DNA of 64,000 nt from Paenibacillus polymyxa M1 (GTDB lineage: Bacteria > Bacillota > Bacilli > Paenibacillales > Paenibacillaceae). The position numbers were made by a program, and so were the translations under genes. The stretch is from contig NC_017542.1 in NCBI RefSeq assembly GCF_000237325.1, positions 819,501-883,500 on the forward strand. The letters run 5' to 3'. The notes under the pieces are model-generated. The model was given only the letters and a program-made list of their open reading frames with translations. It was not told the origin of the DNA and did not search any database. Numbering within the stretch: the first letter of the stretch is position 1; every line of letters starts with the position of its first letter. This document shows, in pieces, positions 41,870 through 50,798 of this stretch.

Positions 41870-43132
41870 CTACATCTCGTTTAAAGCCGCTTGCGTCCCT
41901 GCTGTATGCCCTGTCGTAAACGCCGCTGTAATATTATAGCCTCCAGTGTAGCCGTGAATATCCAGAATCTCACCGCAGAAAAACAAGCCAGGCATCAGCT
42001 TGGACTCCATCGTTTTCGGATTAATTTCCTTCAAATTCACACCACCCCCGGTAACAAATGCTTCCTTCAGGGAGAGCGTCCCATTCACACGAATGGGAAA
42101 CGCCTTGATTCGATGGGCGAGTTCTTGCCATTGCTGCTTGGGAATATGATCATAGGTCAAATCTTCACGCAGTTCAGCTTGCTGAAGCAACAATGGAATC
42201 ATGCGTTCCGGTAAATAAGGTTTAAGCACGTTTTTGATCGCCTTTTTAGCATCGACCGATGCCAGTTCCAGTGTCTCACGGTAGACTTCATCAGCATGTT
42301 TGTGAGGCTGTAAATCGAGAGTTAACAATACTGTGTTTACCTTATCCTTTTTCATTCCCTTGACGACAAACTGACTGCAACGCAAAGCGGTTGGACCAGA
42401 CAAACCAAAATGCGTGAAAATCATATCTCCTTCATGAACGACAACCTTCTTTTGTTTCGCATTCCATACGGTCAGGCTGATGTTTCGTAAGGAGAGTCCC
42501 TGAAGCTCTTTTGTCTGGATAAACGTCTCGCCTGACGTTAGCGGGACCTCTGTTGGATATAGTTCTGTAATGGTATGCCCAGCTTGCTCTGCCCATGCAT
42601 AGCCGTCACCTTCCGAGCCTGTGTGCGGGACGGATTTGCCACCGACTGCGACAATGACGTTACGGCTACGCAGCATTTCACCGGAACGCAGCCGCACACC
42701 AGCTGTATGACCTTCTTTGTAAATCACCTCTTGAACAGGGCAGCTTGTCCGAATCTCGACTCCTTGAGAGCGTACCTTATTAATCAAAGCATCGACGACC
42801 GTTTTGGCTTTGTCCGTTACTGGAAACATACGCCCGTTGTCTTCTTCCTTTAAGGCTATACCTAGTTGTTCAAAGAAGGCGATGATATCCCGATTGCCGA
42901 AAGCAGCCAGGGCACTGTGCAGAAAACGGCCATTGCCGGGAATGTGGCGAATAAGTTCATCCAGCTCTTTTGCATTGGTGACATTGCAGCGACCTCCGCC
43001 GGAGATCCCCAGCTTTCGTCCAAGTTTATTTCCCTTTTCCACTAAAAGCACCTTGGCGCCCTCGCCACTGGCAGCAGCCGCTGCCATTAAGCCGGCTGAG
43101 CCGCCTCCGATCACAATAACGTCGTAAGTCAT
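41870..43132 (-). CDS. NAD(P)/FAD-dependent oxidoreductase, HI0933/BaiN (YhiN) family
   Basis: A 420-residue flavoprotein: 'YDVIVIGGGSAGLMAAAAASGEGAKVLLVEKGNKLGRKLGISGGGRCNVTN' is the Rossmann FAD motif followed by the family-specific 'GRKxxxSGGGRCN'; the end is 'LFFCGEILDIHGYTGGYNITAAFTTGHTAG'. The family is widespread, with little established biochemistry apart from a few reductases. ATG 43132 follows AGGAAGAGG; a TTG at 43156 is in frame but precedes that site. It is transcribed leftward, away from the histidine kinase. Confidence 0.92.
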   Translation of the reverse strand: MTYDVIVIGGGSAGLMAAAAASGEGAKVLLVEKGNKLGRKLGISGGGRCNVTNAKELDELIRHIPGNGRFLHSALAAFGNRDIIAFFEQLGIALKEEDNGRMFPVTDKAKTVVDALINKVRSQGVEIRTSCPVQEVIYKEGHTAGVRLRSGEMLRSRNVIVAVGGKSVPHTGSEGDGYAWAEQAGHTITELYPTEVPLTSGETFIQTKELQGLSLRNISLTVWNAKQKKVVVHEGDMIFTHFGLSGPTALRCSQFVVKGMKKDKVNTVLLTLDLQPHKHADEVYRETLELASVDAKKAIKNVLKPYLPERMIPLLLQQAELREDLTYDHIPKQQWQELAHRIKAFPIRVNGTLSLKEAFVTGGGVNLKEINPKTMESKLMPGLFFCGEILDIHGYTGGYNITAAFTTGHTAGTQAALNEM

Positions 43133-43424
43133 AGGCCTCTTCCTTTTCGTCGACAAATTTTCAAAAAAATTCAGAATAGCGTAACAGATTTTCCATCATA
43201 TCGTAATACCGTCTCTTTAGATAGACTTTGAGCACAGTAGCTGCGTATATCTCTTATTTTACAGGAGTATAAAAACCGTAAAAACGATCCTCTAATATAT
43301 ATCCGGTATTTAGCAGAATTTGTCGTTCTACACCGGGATTTTAACACATATATTGTAATATATTGTAGCCTGTGCTTTAATTCAACTAACGGCGTCAAGG
43401 AAAGATGATGAGGGGGAGAAGTCC

Positions 43425-45164
43425 TTGTTAATTGCGTTGAAGGAAAGTGTGCTCCAAGTTCTCCTTGCCGTTATATCGGCGGGTTTTTTCTCTATATTAA
43501 CGGATTATGGGGACAAGAAAAAGGTTTGGGCAGGCAATCTGCTTCCCGGACCTCATCAAGGAATACTTTATCTGTGTTGCTTGCCAGCTATATTGCTATG
43601 TTCGCTCTTTCAATACCAGCCTCCATATGGCCTACCTTCCAATCTCGGTATTATTCCCCTTGCTGTAGGCGTCATGTATGGTACACGTCGCACTTCCTTT
43701 GTTCTCGCTGCTTCTGCATTGACGGGTGTTCTAATTATAGCGCAGTCGATAGAAATGTCCCCAATGTATGTGGGCACTGCTTTTATCCTTTTTCCTTTTA
43801 TGCTACTGCATGTCAAGTTTTTTCAAAGAGGAACATTGTTGGACAAAAAGCTCGTAATTTTCACATATGTTGTGGCTGATATGCTGCTTAAGGCATTATT
43901 ACCGCTATTGTGGGGCAAACAGAACATTTCAGTATACATTCCTGATCTGCTTACAACGTTTTGGAATGTTGCTGTAGGTGTGTTGGCAAGTTTTACGGTC
44001 GTAAGTCTGATGCATAATTCCTTTGAGAAACTGACGTTGCGGCGAGATGTAACTGAGTTTACGAGCAAATATTTAATCGAAGTGGATAAGCTGCGTCAAG
44101 TCATGGATTTGATGCCGTTATCTCTTGTTACTTTGGACAGCGAAGAACGAGTTATACATATGAACAAAACGATGCTGGAGCTCTACCGGGACTTCGATCC
44201 CTATATTACGCTGCCTGAGGTTGTAGGCCGTCCTTTAAACTCGTTGTACGTTTTTAGCGCTTCGCCTGTAGTCAACGAACGAGTTGCGAAAGCCTTGGAA
44301 GGAGAAGCAGGCGCTGATTTTATAAATGTATCTCCCAAAGTATTCTTCTCCAGTTTCCTTCCTATTCGAGATAAACATATCAATCAAACGACAGGTGTCA
44401 TTATCGCCTTGCAGGACATCACAGAGCTGGAGACGCTGCGCAGTGAGTTGGGCAATTTCGAGAGGCTCAGTCTGGTCGGACAAATGGCAGCGGGCATTAC
44501 TCATGAAATACGTAATCCGATGGCGGTTGTGCGCGGGTTTTTACAGCTTATGCGCGAGAAGAGTCCTGATTCTCTAAGTCATTATTACCGCATCGTGATG
44601 GAGGAGCTGGATCGGGCGAACGGGATTATTAATGATTTTCTTTCCCTGGCCCAGAATCGGATTGTCGAGAAGGAGCAGTGTCATCTGCATGATATCATTC
44701 GTGAACTAACACCTCTTTTGTGGGCAGATGCGAACCTGAGGGGACAGACGATTGAGTTAAAACTGGAGGATCATGTAACGATGCTGCATCTGAATCCTAA
44801 GGAAATCAAGCAATTGCTGCTTAACTTATCGCGTAATGCGATGGAAGCTATGGGGGAAAAGGGTGTGCTGACCATTTCTACTCATGAAGAAGAGGATTTT
44901 GTCGAACTGGAAGTGAGGGATACAGGTCCGGGAATTCCGCCAAAACAGCTTGAAAAGCTGTTCCAGCCTTTTTACACAACCAAAACGAAAGGTACAGGTT
45001 TGGGTCTGGCCTTATGTCAAAGTATAGTGGAGCGTCATCACGGTACGATTGCCGTAGATTCGGTGGAGGGAATGGGCACACAGTTTAAAGTCCGTTTGCG
45101 CAGAACCATTCCGACTTATCGGGAGCATTCTGAGACTCCTGTCATAAATTCGATACAGAAATAA
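43425..45164 (+). CDS. Orphan sensor histidine kinase with 5TM sensor
   Basis: A 579-residue kinase. Residues 1-190 are five or six membrane helices of the 5TM-5TMR/LytS-like type, then a PAS-like domain (about 215-335, 'MDLMPLSLVTLDSEERVIHMNKTM'), HisKA with phospho-acceptor 'GQMAAGITHEIRNPMAVVRGFLQLM' (about 352-376), and an ATPase with 'LNLSRNAMEAM' (N box) and 'DTGPGIP'/'GTGLGLA' (G boxes). The layout resembles the KinB/KinC-type kinases of the sporulation phosphorelay, which are also orphans, and no response regulator is adjacent. The start is TTG 43425 after GAGGGGGAGA. Confidence 0.92.
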   Translation: MLIALKESVLQVLLAVISAGFFSILTDYGDKKKVWAGNLLPGPHQGILYLCCLPAILLCSLFQYQPPYGLPSNLGIIPLAVGVMYGTRRTSFVLAASALTGVLIIAQSIEMSPMYVGTAFILFPFMLLHVKFFQRGTLLDKKLVIFTYVVADMLLKALLPLLWGKQNISVYIPDLLTTFWNVAVGVLASFTVVSLMHNSFEKLTLRRDVTEFTSKYLIEVDKLRQVMDLMPLSLVTLDSEERVIHMNKTMLELYRDFDPYITLPEVVGRPLNSLYVFSASPVVNERVAKALEGEAGADFINVSPKVFFSSFLPIRDKHINQTTGVIIALQDITELETLRSELGNFERLSLVGQMAAGITHEIRNPMAVVRGFLQLMREKSPDSLSHYYRIVMEELDRANGIINDFLSLAQNRIVEKEQCHLHDIIRELTPLLWADANLRGQTIELKLEDHVTMLHLNPKEIKQLLLNLSRNAMEAMGEKGVLTISTHEEEDFVELEVRDTGPGIPPKQLEKLFQPFYTTKTKGTGLGLALCQSIVERHHGTIAVDSVEGMGTQFKVRLRRTIPTYREHSETPVINSIQK

Positions 45165-45189
45165 TTGTGCAAAGATGTAACCGGATTTT

Positions 45190-45219
45190 TTGCAAATTAC
45201 GTGAAAAAGATTGTATAAT
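45190..45219 (+). promoter_or_regulatory. Sigma-A promoter of the bacilliredoxin gene
   Basis: TTGCAA (45190-45195), an 18-bp spacer and TATAAT (45214-45219), 87 bp before the coding start. Confidence 0.6.
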
Positions 45220-45306
45220 GGGCTTTAGATGTCCATGCCTTTACTACGGCAAAGGGTGAAATTAGAAATGTAGTATACATGATTTAGTGAAAAGGAGTGA
45301 AAGAAT

Positions 45307-45741
45307 ATGTCTATGTCTTTCGATCAATATATGAGAGATTCAGTTCAGCCTATGCGCGATGAACTGACGAATCTTGGGATTCAGGAACTGCGTACTTCTG
45401 AAGATGTGGAGGCTAAGCTGCCTGATGCTAAAGGTACAGTGCTGGTGGTTGTGAACTCGGTATGCGGTTGTGCCGCAGGCCAATGCCGCCCGGGTATAGC
45501 TGAAGCGCTGAAGCATGATATAACGCCGGATCATCTGTATACGGTTTTTGCGGGACAGGATAAGGAAGCAACGGCGAAGGCTCGCGAATTTTTCGCGCCG
45601 TATCCGCCATCTTCCCCTTCGATCGCGTTACTGAAAGACGGCGAACTGGTTCACTTTATCGAGCGTCATCAGATCGAAGATCGTTCGGCAGATCAGATTG
45701 CTGCTGATTTGACCAGTGCATTTGACCGTTTTTGCCGGTAA
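45307..45741 (+). CDS. Bacilliredoxin BrxA/BrxB family
   Basis: A 144-residue DUF1094/bacilliredoxin. The active-site motif is 'VNSVCGCAAGQCRPG', with Cys-Gly-Cys at about residues 53-55. 'MSFDQYMRDSVQPMRDELTNLGIQEL' and 'FAPYPPSSPSIALLKDGELVHFIERHQIE' are family signatures. It removes bacillithiol from S-bacillithiolated proteins in the cytoplasm. Which of the A and B paralogues this is cannot be told. AAAAGGAGTGAAAGAAT precedes the ATG. Confidence 0.94.
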   Translation: MSMSFDQYMRDSVQPMRDELTNLGIQELRTSEDVEAKLPDAKGTVLVVVNSVCGCAAGQCRPGIAEALKHDITPDHLYTVFAGQDKEATAKAREFFAPYPPSSPSIALLKDGELVHFIERHQIEDRSADQIAADLTSAFDRFCR

Positions 45742-45843
45742 GACTGCTCAAGCTATGCCCCCGCATTTTTCGCCTGCGAAACTTGCCGGGGCTTTTGCGT
45801 GTTGGCTTGTGAAGGAAATTCCTAAAAAAGAGGTGCTTATCTG

Positions 45844-46653
45844 ATGAGTTTGCAGGAACAGATTATTGCTGAATTGGGAGTACAGCCTACGATCAACGTA
45901 GAGGCGGAGGTCCGCAAGCGTGTGGATTTCCTCAAGTCGTACGTAACAAAAACAGGAAGCAAAGGGCTGTTGATCGCCATCAGTGGCGGGATTGACAGTG
46001 CCGTAGCAGCCGCCTTGTGCAAGCAGGCTACAGATGAGTTGACACAGGAGCAAGGGCAAGAATACAAAACACTGGGTGTATTCCAGCCCTATGGTCAACA
46101 GGAAGATATCGAGCATAGCTACGCGGTGGCTAAAGCGTTCAACCTGAAATATGCCGGGGAAACGAACATTAAGGAAGCCGTGGATACGATTGCCGTGGAA
46201 GTAGAGCACACATTAAAGGATATCGGTCTGGAACGTTCCATTACTCCGCAAGTGAGAGGAAATGTAAAGGCAAGAACACGTATGGTGGTTCAGTACGCAC
46301 TTGCGAATGAACTGAACCTGCTCGTCGTGGGTACAGATCACGCTTCAGAAGCCATTACAGGCTTTTATACCAAATGGGGTGATGGTGCGGTCGATATTAC
46401 ACCGCTCAGCACTCTCAACAAACGTCAGGTGCGTTTGCTGGCCAGCTATCTTGGAGTTCCGCAGGCTATTTTGGACAAAGCGCCTACAGCAGGATTGTGG
46501 GAAGGCCAGACGGATGAAAAGGAACTGGGAATCTCCTACGAAGCAAACAGCGACTACCTGGAGGGCAAAGAAATTGACCCGGCGGCCCGCGAAAAGCTGG
46601 AAAGCTATTTTACACGTACAGCACATAAGCGGACAAGCATTCCGGGAGTGTAA
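45844..46653 (+). CDS. nadE: NH3-dependent NAD+ synthetase
   Basis: A 269-residue NadE of the ammonia-dependent type: ATP pyrophosphatase loop 'LLIAISGGIDSAVAAAL' (about 41-57), 'GNVKARTRMVVQYALANELNLLVVGTDHASEAITGFYTKWGDGA' (NaAD/ATP site) and 'PTAGLWEGQTDEKELGISYE'. There is no glutaminase domain. It makes NAD+ from nicotinic acid adenine dinucleotide. 100 bp after the bacilliredoxin gene, with AGAGGTG before the ATG. Confidence 0.96.
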   Translation: MSLQEQIIAELGVQPTINVEAEVRKRVDFLKSYVTKTGSKGLLIAISGGIDSAVAAALCKQATDELTQEQGQEYKTLGVFQPYGQQEDIEHSYAVAKAFNLKYAGETNIKEAVDTIAVEVEHTLKDIGLERSITPQVRGNVKARTRMVVQYALANELNLLVVGTDHASEAITGFYTKWGDGAVDITPLSTLNKRQVRLLASYLGVPQAILDKAPTAGLWEGQTDEKELGISYEANSDYLEGKEIDPAAREKLESYFTRTAHKRTSIPGV

Positions 46654-46697
46654 GCATTAATCATTTTGGAATTGTAAAATGCTAAGCTAAATAAATG

Positions 46698-46725
46698 CGG
46701 CGATCCGCCCGGCGGATCGCCGTTT
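46698..46725. terminator. Shared terminator between nadE and the hydrolase
   Basis: GGCGATCCGCC (46699-46709) and GGCGGATCGCC (46711-46721) form a very stable hairpin followed by GTTTG; it lies between converging genes. Confidence 0.65.
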
Positions 46726-46744
46726 GTATTGAGGGGGCTACTGC

Positions 46745-47572
46745 CTAATTAGTGATCCGGTCAATGAAGCGGCGGGTTTCGGTAATTGCCTGATCCAGTT
46801 GAAGACTGCCTCCCTGGAATGGATGAACGGTGTTAAAGGTATGATTGCCGCCTTGAATTTGTACCCACTCGATGTCGGGACGAACGGAGGTGAGCTGGGC
46901 AGAGCCTTCCCGTAGACGTTTGGAGTCTTCGGTTCCCTGGATAAGTACAGCTGGGAGCTGGCTATTGGCAAGCCTGTCTACAATGGAAAAACGCTCGCGA
47001 TTGTGCTCCAGGTCGTCCAGAATGATAGCATCAAGCGGAAGCTGTTGCCCGGTTCTGGCGTTCTGCACATAGCTGCGTCCCTTGGCACGCATTTCTTCTT
47101 TTTGTGGTAAAGTAAACAGATCAAGATTGGTTACGCCATTCCATGAAATGACGCCCGCAATCTCGCCGGGATGATCTAGTGCATATACAAAGCAGCTTCC
47201 CGCACCTCGGCTATGTCCTAACAGAAACAACGGCAATTCTCTGAATTCATGGCGTGCTCTCAGATCGGACAGCAATAGTTCCAAATCCTCTTGTTCGCGG
47301 CTATAAGTGTTGCGTGCGAACTTTTCCAGCTCGGTAAAATTCTCCAGATCCTCACCTATGCCATTATGTGAAAAATTGAAGGTTACTACGTGGTTATCCA
47401 TACTTAATGCTTCTGCAATAAAGGGGAACATACCCCAATCCTTAAATCCTTTGTAGCCATGAGCGATGATGAGCAGGCTCTTGGCCGTATTTTTAGCGGG
47501 AAACCATGAGGCCCGGATCACCGCATCTGTTCCTGCATCAGTACCAGCTTCAACCACAATCGTTTCTGACAT
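46745..47572 (-). CDS. Alpha/beta hydrolase
   Basis: A 275-residue serine hydrolase. 'LLIIAHGYKGFKDWGMFPFIAEAL' is the oxyanion-hole strand, 'LFLLGHSRGAGSCF' the nucleophile elbow (GxSxG, about 115-128), and 'IQGGNHTFN' carries the catalytic His near the end. No signal peptide; cytosolic. Substrate unknown. It has AAGGAAGGAT upstream and is divergent from acpS. Confidence 0.9.
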   Translation of the reverse strand: MSETIVVEAGTDAGTDAVIRASWFPAKNTAKSLLIIAHGYKGFKDWGMFPFIAEALSMDNHVVTFNFSHNGIGEDLENFTELEKFARNTYSREQEDLELLLSDLRARHEFRELPLFLLGHSRGAGSCFVYALDHPGEIAGVISWNGVTNLDLFTLPQKEEMRAKGRSYVQNARTGQQLPLDAIILDDLEHNRERFSIVDRLANSQLPAVLIQGTEDSKRLREGSAQLTSVRPDIEWVQIQGGNHTFNTVHPFQGGSLQLDQAITETRRFIDRITN

Positions 47573-47753
47573 CCTATCCTTCCTTTCTACGGGAGTTTTT
47601 TAACCGGCATATCCGCGAATTTAAAGCATTCACTGATTGCCTCTCTCATTTTAACATATTTTGGTGACGCTTTTACGCCTTTGCGACTCGCCAGGGTGTG
47701 GACGCACTGTTACAATAGATCCAGTAAAGTAAAAAAGGGCGGGGAATACCCAA

Positions 47754-48158
47754 ATGATCTACGGAATTGGACATGATGTGCTGGAAATAAGCCGTATGGC
47801 TCATATTTTGGCAGGTAAATATGCAGATGCATTTTTGAATCGGGTGTTGACCCCGGCAGAACGCGAGCTTGCAGTGGAACGCAAGGGAAGGCTAGCGGAG
47901 TTCGTAGCAGGGCGCTTTGCTGCCAAGGAAGCCATAACGAAAGCCTTTGGCTGTGGAATTGGACAAATCATCGGGTTCAGCGATATGGAAATTTTACCTG
48001 AACCGGGGGGGAAGCCCGTAGTTTATTTGTCTTCGTCTGCGTGGGATCGACTGAGATTACCGAATACGGGTGACTCGAATTACAGCATTCACTTGAGTAT
48101 TACACATCAGCCTAACATTGCCTCTGCTTTTGTGATTGTCGAATATAAGGAGACGTGA
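47754..48158 (+). CDS. acpS: Holo-[acyl-carrier-protein] synthase
   Basis: A 134-residue AcpS: 'MIYGIGHDVLEISRM' carries the Mg-binding Asp, and 'RLAEFVAGRFAAKEAITKAFGCGIG' the WxAKEA-type motif (FAAKEA). It transfers phosphopantetheine from CoA to ACP. mutY follows 4 bp later. GGGCGGGG precedes the start. Confidence 0.96.
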   Translation: MIYGIGHDVLEISRMAHILAGKYADAFLNRVLTPAERELAVERKGRLAEFVAGRFAAKEAITKAFGCGIGQIIGFSDMEILPEPGGKPVVYLSSSAWDRLRLPNTGDSNYSIHLSITHQPNIASAFVIVEYKET

Positions 48159-48162
48159 TGTG

Positions 48163-49395
48163 ATGACTACAAATACATTGGAACAAAAGCGTTACTTCAG
48201 TTTTGAACTGTTGAATTGGTATACACGTAACAAACGCGACTTGCCGTGGCGCCGCCATCGCAATCCTTTTTATATCTGGATTTCGGAAATTATGCTTCAG
48301 CAGACACGTGTCGATACGGTCATTCCGTATTTTAATCGCTTTATTGCACGTTTTCCGACGATTGAAGCGCTGGCGGAAGCGCCCGAGGAGGATGTTCTCA
48401 AGCTGTGGGAAGGGCTGGGGTATTATTCGCGGGCCCGGAATTTGCAAACGGCGGCGAAACAGGTAGTTGAGCTTCACGGTGGGCAGGTGCCAGATGATAC
48501 GCAGGCTGTTGCTGCACTGAAAGGAGTAGGTCCGTATACGACGGGGGCGATTATGAGCATTGCCTTTAATCGGCCAGAGCCTGCTGTAGACGGGAATGTG
48601 ATGCGTGTGCTGTCGCGTTATTTTCTCATTGAAGAGGATATCATGAAGGGCAGCACGCGAGCGCATATGGAAAGTCTGGTCAGGGAGCTGATTCCCGAAG
48701 GAAGAGCCTCCGATTTTAATCAGGCGCTGATGGAGCTGGGGGCGCTGGTCTGCACGCCAAAGTCGCCTCATTGTCTGACCTGTCCGGTCATGGAGCATTG
48801 CTCGGGCAGGCTGGCAGGCCGCGAGGAGACGCTGCCAGTCAAAACAAAAGCGAAGCCGCCGCGGCTGGAGCCTCGCTCCGTCGCCCTTATCGAGGGTAGC
48901 GGTGCCAACGCAGGCCGCCTGCTTGTGCGCCAGCGCCCGGCCAAGGGCCTGTTGGCCCGTATGTGGGAGCTGCCGCACGAGCTTGCCGGGCCGGAGGGCT
49001 ACAACGGTCCGGTGCCGGATGAGCCAGCCATGGATCACCTGGCAGCTCATTTGTTGGCAGAGGGCGTGCATGCTCGCCCGGTGCGGTTCGTACGTGAGGC
49101 AGAGCACACGTTCAGCCACATTCACTGGAACCTGCGTGTGTTCCAGTATGAAGAGGTCGCCGTCCCTGCCGGGGAGGCGGGCGAACAGCCGCTGGCTGCC
49201 GAGCAGCGGGCCAGCTACAGCGCCGCGGCGAAGCCAGGTGCGTTGATTGCGCTGGCTGAGCAGGTGGAGCACGCACATAATGCGCTGCCGGCGGGGTACC
49301 GCTGGATCAGCGAAGCAGATATGTCCACCTTGGCGTTTCCCAAGGTGTTCCTGGATCTGATCAACGAATATTATGCAAAGCAAAAAGAGAACTGA
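48163..49395 (+). CDS. mutY: A/G-specific adenine glycosylase
   Basis: A 410-residue MutY. N-terminal HhH-GPD glycosylase domain: 'IWISEIMLQQTRVDTVIPYFNRF' (catalytic Glu), 'LKGVGPYTTGAIMSIAFNRPEPAVDGNVMRVLSRYF' (hairpin and catalytic Asp); iron-sulfur loop 'CTPKSPHCLTCPVMEHC' (C-x6-C-x2-C-x5-C); C-terminal NUDIX_4 domain recognising 8-oxoG (about 245-405). It removes A opposite 8-oxoG. ATG 48163 follows AAGGAGA inside the acpS end. The 3' third is distinctly GC-rich, which also opens a long false antisense frame. Confidence 0.96.
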   Translation: MTTNTLEQKRYFSFELLNWYTRNKRDLPWRRHRNPFYIWISEIMLQQTRVDTVIPYFNRFIARFPTIEALAEAPEEDVLKLWEGLGYYSRARNLQTAAKQVVELHGGQVPDDTQAVAALKGVGPYTTGAIMSIAFNRPEPAVDGNVMRVLSRYFLIEEDIMKGSTRAHMESLVRELIPEGRASDFNQALMELGALVCTPKSPHCLTCPVMEHCSGRLAGREETLPVKTKAKPPRLEPRSVALIEGSGANAGRLLVRQRPAKGLLARMWELPHELAGPEGYNGPVPDEPAMDHLAAHLLAEGVHARPVRFVREAEHTFSHIHWNLRVFQYEEVAVPAGEAGEQPLAAEQRASYSAAAKPGALIALAEQVEHAHNALPAGYRWISEADMSTLAFPKVFLDLINEYYAKQKEN

Positions 49396-49482
49396 TGTTA
49401 ATAATATAACTGTCAGCAAAAAATAAAGGATCGTCTAATAGGTCGAGTATCAAATTCCATTTATTTGACTCCCACTCAAAAA

Positions 49483-49521
49483 AGCAGTGACCCGCAAGTC
49501 GAAAGACTAGGCTTCACTGCT
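49483..49521. terminator. Hairpin between mutY and the CBO0543 remnant
   Basis: AAGCAGTGA and TCACTGCTT form a 9-bp perfect stem around a 21-base loop; on the minus strand the AAAAAAG side becomes a T-run, fitting the leftward remnant. Confidence 0.5.
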
Positions 49522-49554
49522 TCTATTGTGCTATCGCTTGGCTTGGAGATTCGT

Positions 49555-49915
49555 CTATTTCTCTGCCCATTTCAAAACCAGTATATATAAGTAAACTAGT
49601 ACAAATGCAATACCGTAAGAAATGAAAGTCCATAAATAATTCCAGCCAATGCTATAAGTAACCCAGCCCAGCCAAACAGCGCATAGTTCAGCAACTGTTG
49701 TCACAGTGGTAAAAATAATAATCGTAAGAAATGGACTCTTCTTCCATTTTTTGATCAAGTACACCATGAGTGAAACTAGTACAGGATATACTCCTATGTT
49801 GAAAGGCAAGGTTGAAAAGGATGCATCTTTTGTGATTGTGTTACTCGCCAAAAATCAAAATGTTTGCCAATTGCATTAAACAGAAATCCTACTGTTGAAC
49901 CAAACGGAACGACAG
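49555..49915 (-). pseudogene. CBO0543-family membrane protein, truncated and frameshifted
   Basis: An open 98-codon frame (49555-49851) encodes the C-terminal part of a CBO0543-type membrane protein: 'DASFSTLPFNIGVYPVLVSLMVYLIKKW...VAELCAVWLGWVTYSIGWNYLWTFISY', three to four helices. Immediately upstream, in a different frame, the DNA reads 'GSTVGFLFNAIGKHFDFWRVT', which looks like the segment that should precede it. So there is an indel near 49835-49850, and the N-terminal half is missing. The family has no known function. Confidence 0.7.
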
Positions 49916-50185
49916 AACAATTCGGGAATTTAATGAGCAACTAAAAGGGATTAGCTTCACGGAATCGCTCGACGAGAGTACCCTCGCCTCCATAACAACG
50001 GACACCATCTGGTGTTCGTTTTTTTGCTTACTGATACTCAAAGAGAGTCCCTCTGGTTCTAGTATCCACTCCTCCATCGCCGAACACGATAGACCCCTGT
50101 TCTTCCCCATGAATATTTATCACTATTTTACACATATTACATGTATATCATGATTTAAGTTTTTTGAAGGGGGACCGTCATCGTC
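49916..50185. other. Unassigned stretch before the germination remnant
   Basis: About 270 bp. A rightward frame reads 'REFNEQLKGISFTESLDES' and goes on without start or ribosome site; it could be another gene fragment, but I cannot identify it. Confidence 0.35.
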
Positions 50186-50416
50186 ATGGCAAGATTACTC
50201 GAGGCGAAATTAGATCATCTAAAAAAGATCCTGGATCATCTTCCTGATGTCGTCTTCAAAAAAATGGATGTGGGACAAACGGGAATCCGTGAAGGCCGCT
50301 CTCAGGTTAATCTGGAACAACTGAAGGAAGAATTGGTACAGCAGGCGGCTTTTACGATCAATGCGAAAGAAGGAACAGATCTTGAGGCGTGTGTGATAGA
50401 AGTGTTATCAGGATGA
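50186..50416 (+). CDS. Hypothetical 76-aa protein
   Basis: Starts at ATG 50186 after AAGGGGG. A polar, helical 76-residue product (KLDHLKKILDHLPDVVFKKMD...EELVQQAAFTINAKEGTD) with no family I recognise. Its stop at 50416 lies directly before an open frame encoding the end of a Ger(x)C lipoprotein, so it may be a rearranged or fused remnant instead of a real gene. Confidence 0.4.
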   Translation: MARLLEAKLDHLKKILDHLPDVVFKKMDVGQTGIREGRSQVNLEQLKEELVQQAAFTINAKEGTDLEACVIEVLSG

Positions 50417-50417
50417 A

Positions 50418-50798
50418 GTTGAGGATACCCATAGCAAACTTATCCCTCACGTCAAAGGGGAGGCTCTCTCATTCACGGTTCGTATCAAAACAGCTGTCAA
50501 ACTAAACGAAAACTCGGTTATTTCTTCGGAGTTCTTGAAGGAACCGTTCATCCGAACCGCTAAAGAAACGGTGCAAGATGAAATCAAACAGATCGTGCTC
50601 CAATCATTAAGCAAGCTCCAGAAAGAAATGAAAGCAGACGTAGCCGGCTTCGGTTCAAAGGTAAAAGTGAACTATCCCGCCTACTGGGATCGTGTAAAAG
50701 ACAATTGGCAGGATACATTCAGTGAAATACCGATCGACGTTCGGGTTGAAGTACAGATTAAACGAACAGGTGCTTTATGCAAAAGGAGAGGGAGCGTA
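50418..50798 (+). pseudogene. Ger(x)C germination lipoprotein, C-terminal stub
   Basis: This frame encodes only domain III of a GerAC-type germinant-receptor lipoprotein: 'LSFTVRIKTAVKLNENS', 'FIRTAKETVQDEIKQIVLQSLSKLQKEMKADVAGFGSKVKVNYPAYWDRVKDNW' and the ending 'DVRVEVQIKRTGALCK'. The signal peptide, lipobox and the first two domains (about 250 residues) are gone. There is no stop codon before the next gene: the frame runs straight into the GerAB-type permease. It cannot make a working lipoprotein. Confidence 0.85.

Noticed and set aside
43171-43398. A 75-codon leftward frame between the BaiN-type and kinase genes
   Set aside because: Random-like product with no start signal; it occupies the divergent promoter region.
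48112-49419. A 435-codon open frame antisense to acpS/mutY
   Set aside because: It lies opposite a clear mutY with all motifs; the frame is open because of the GC-rich mutY 3' part. The product has no domain-like sequence.
49889-50110. A 73-codon leftward frame next to the CBO0543 remnant
   Set aside because: No ribosome site or recognisable domain; it is in a debris region.
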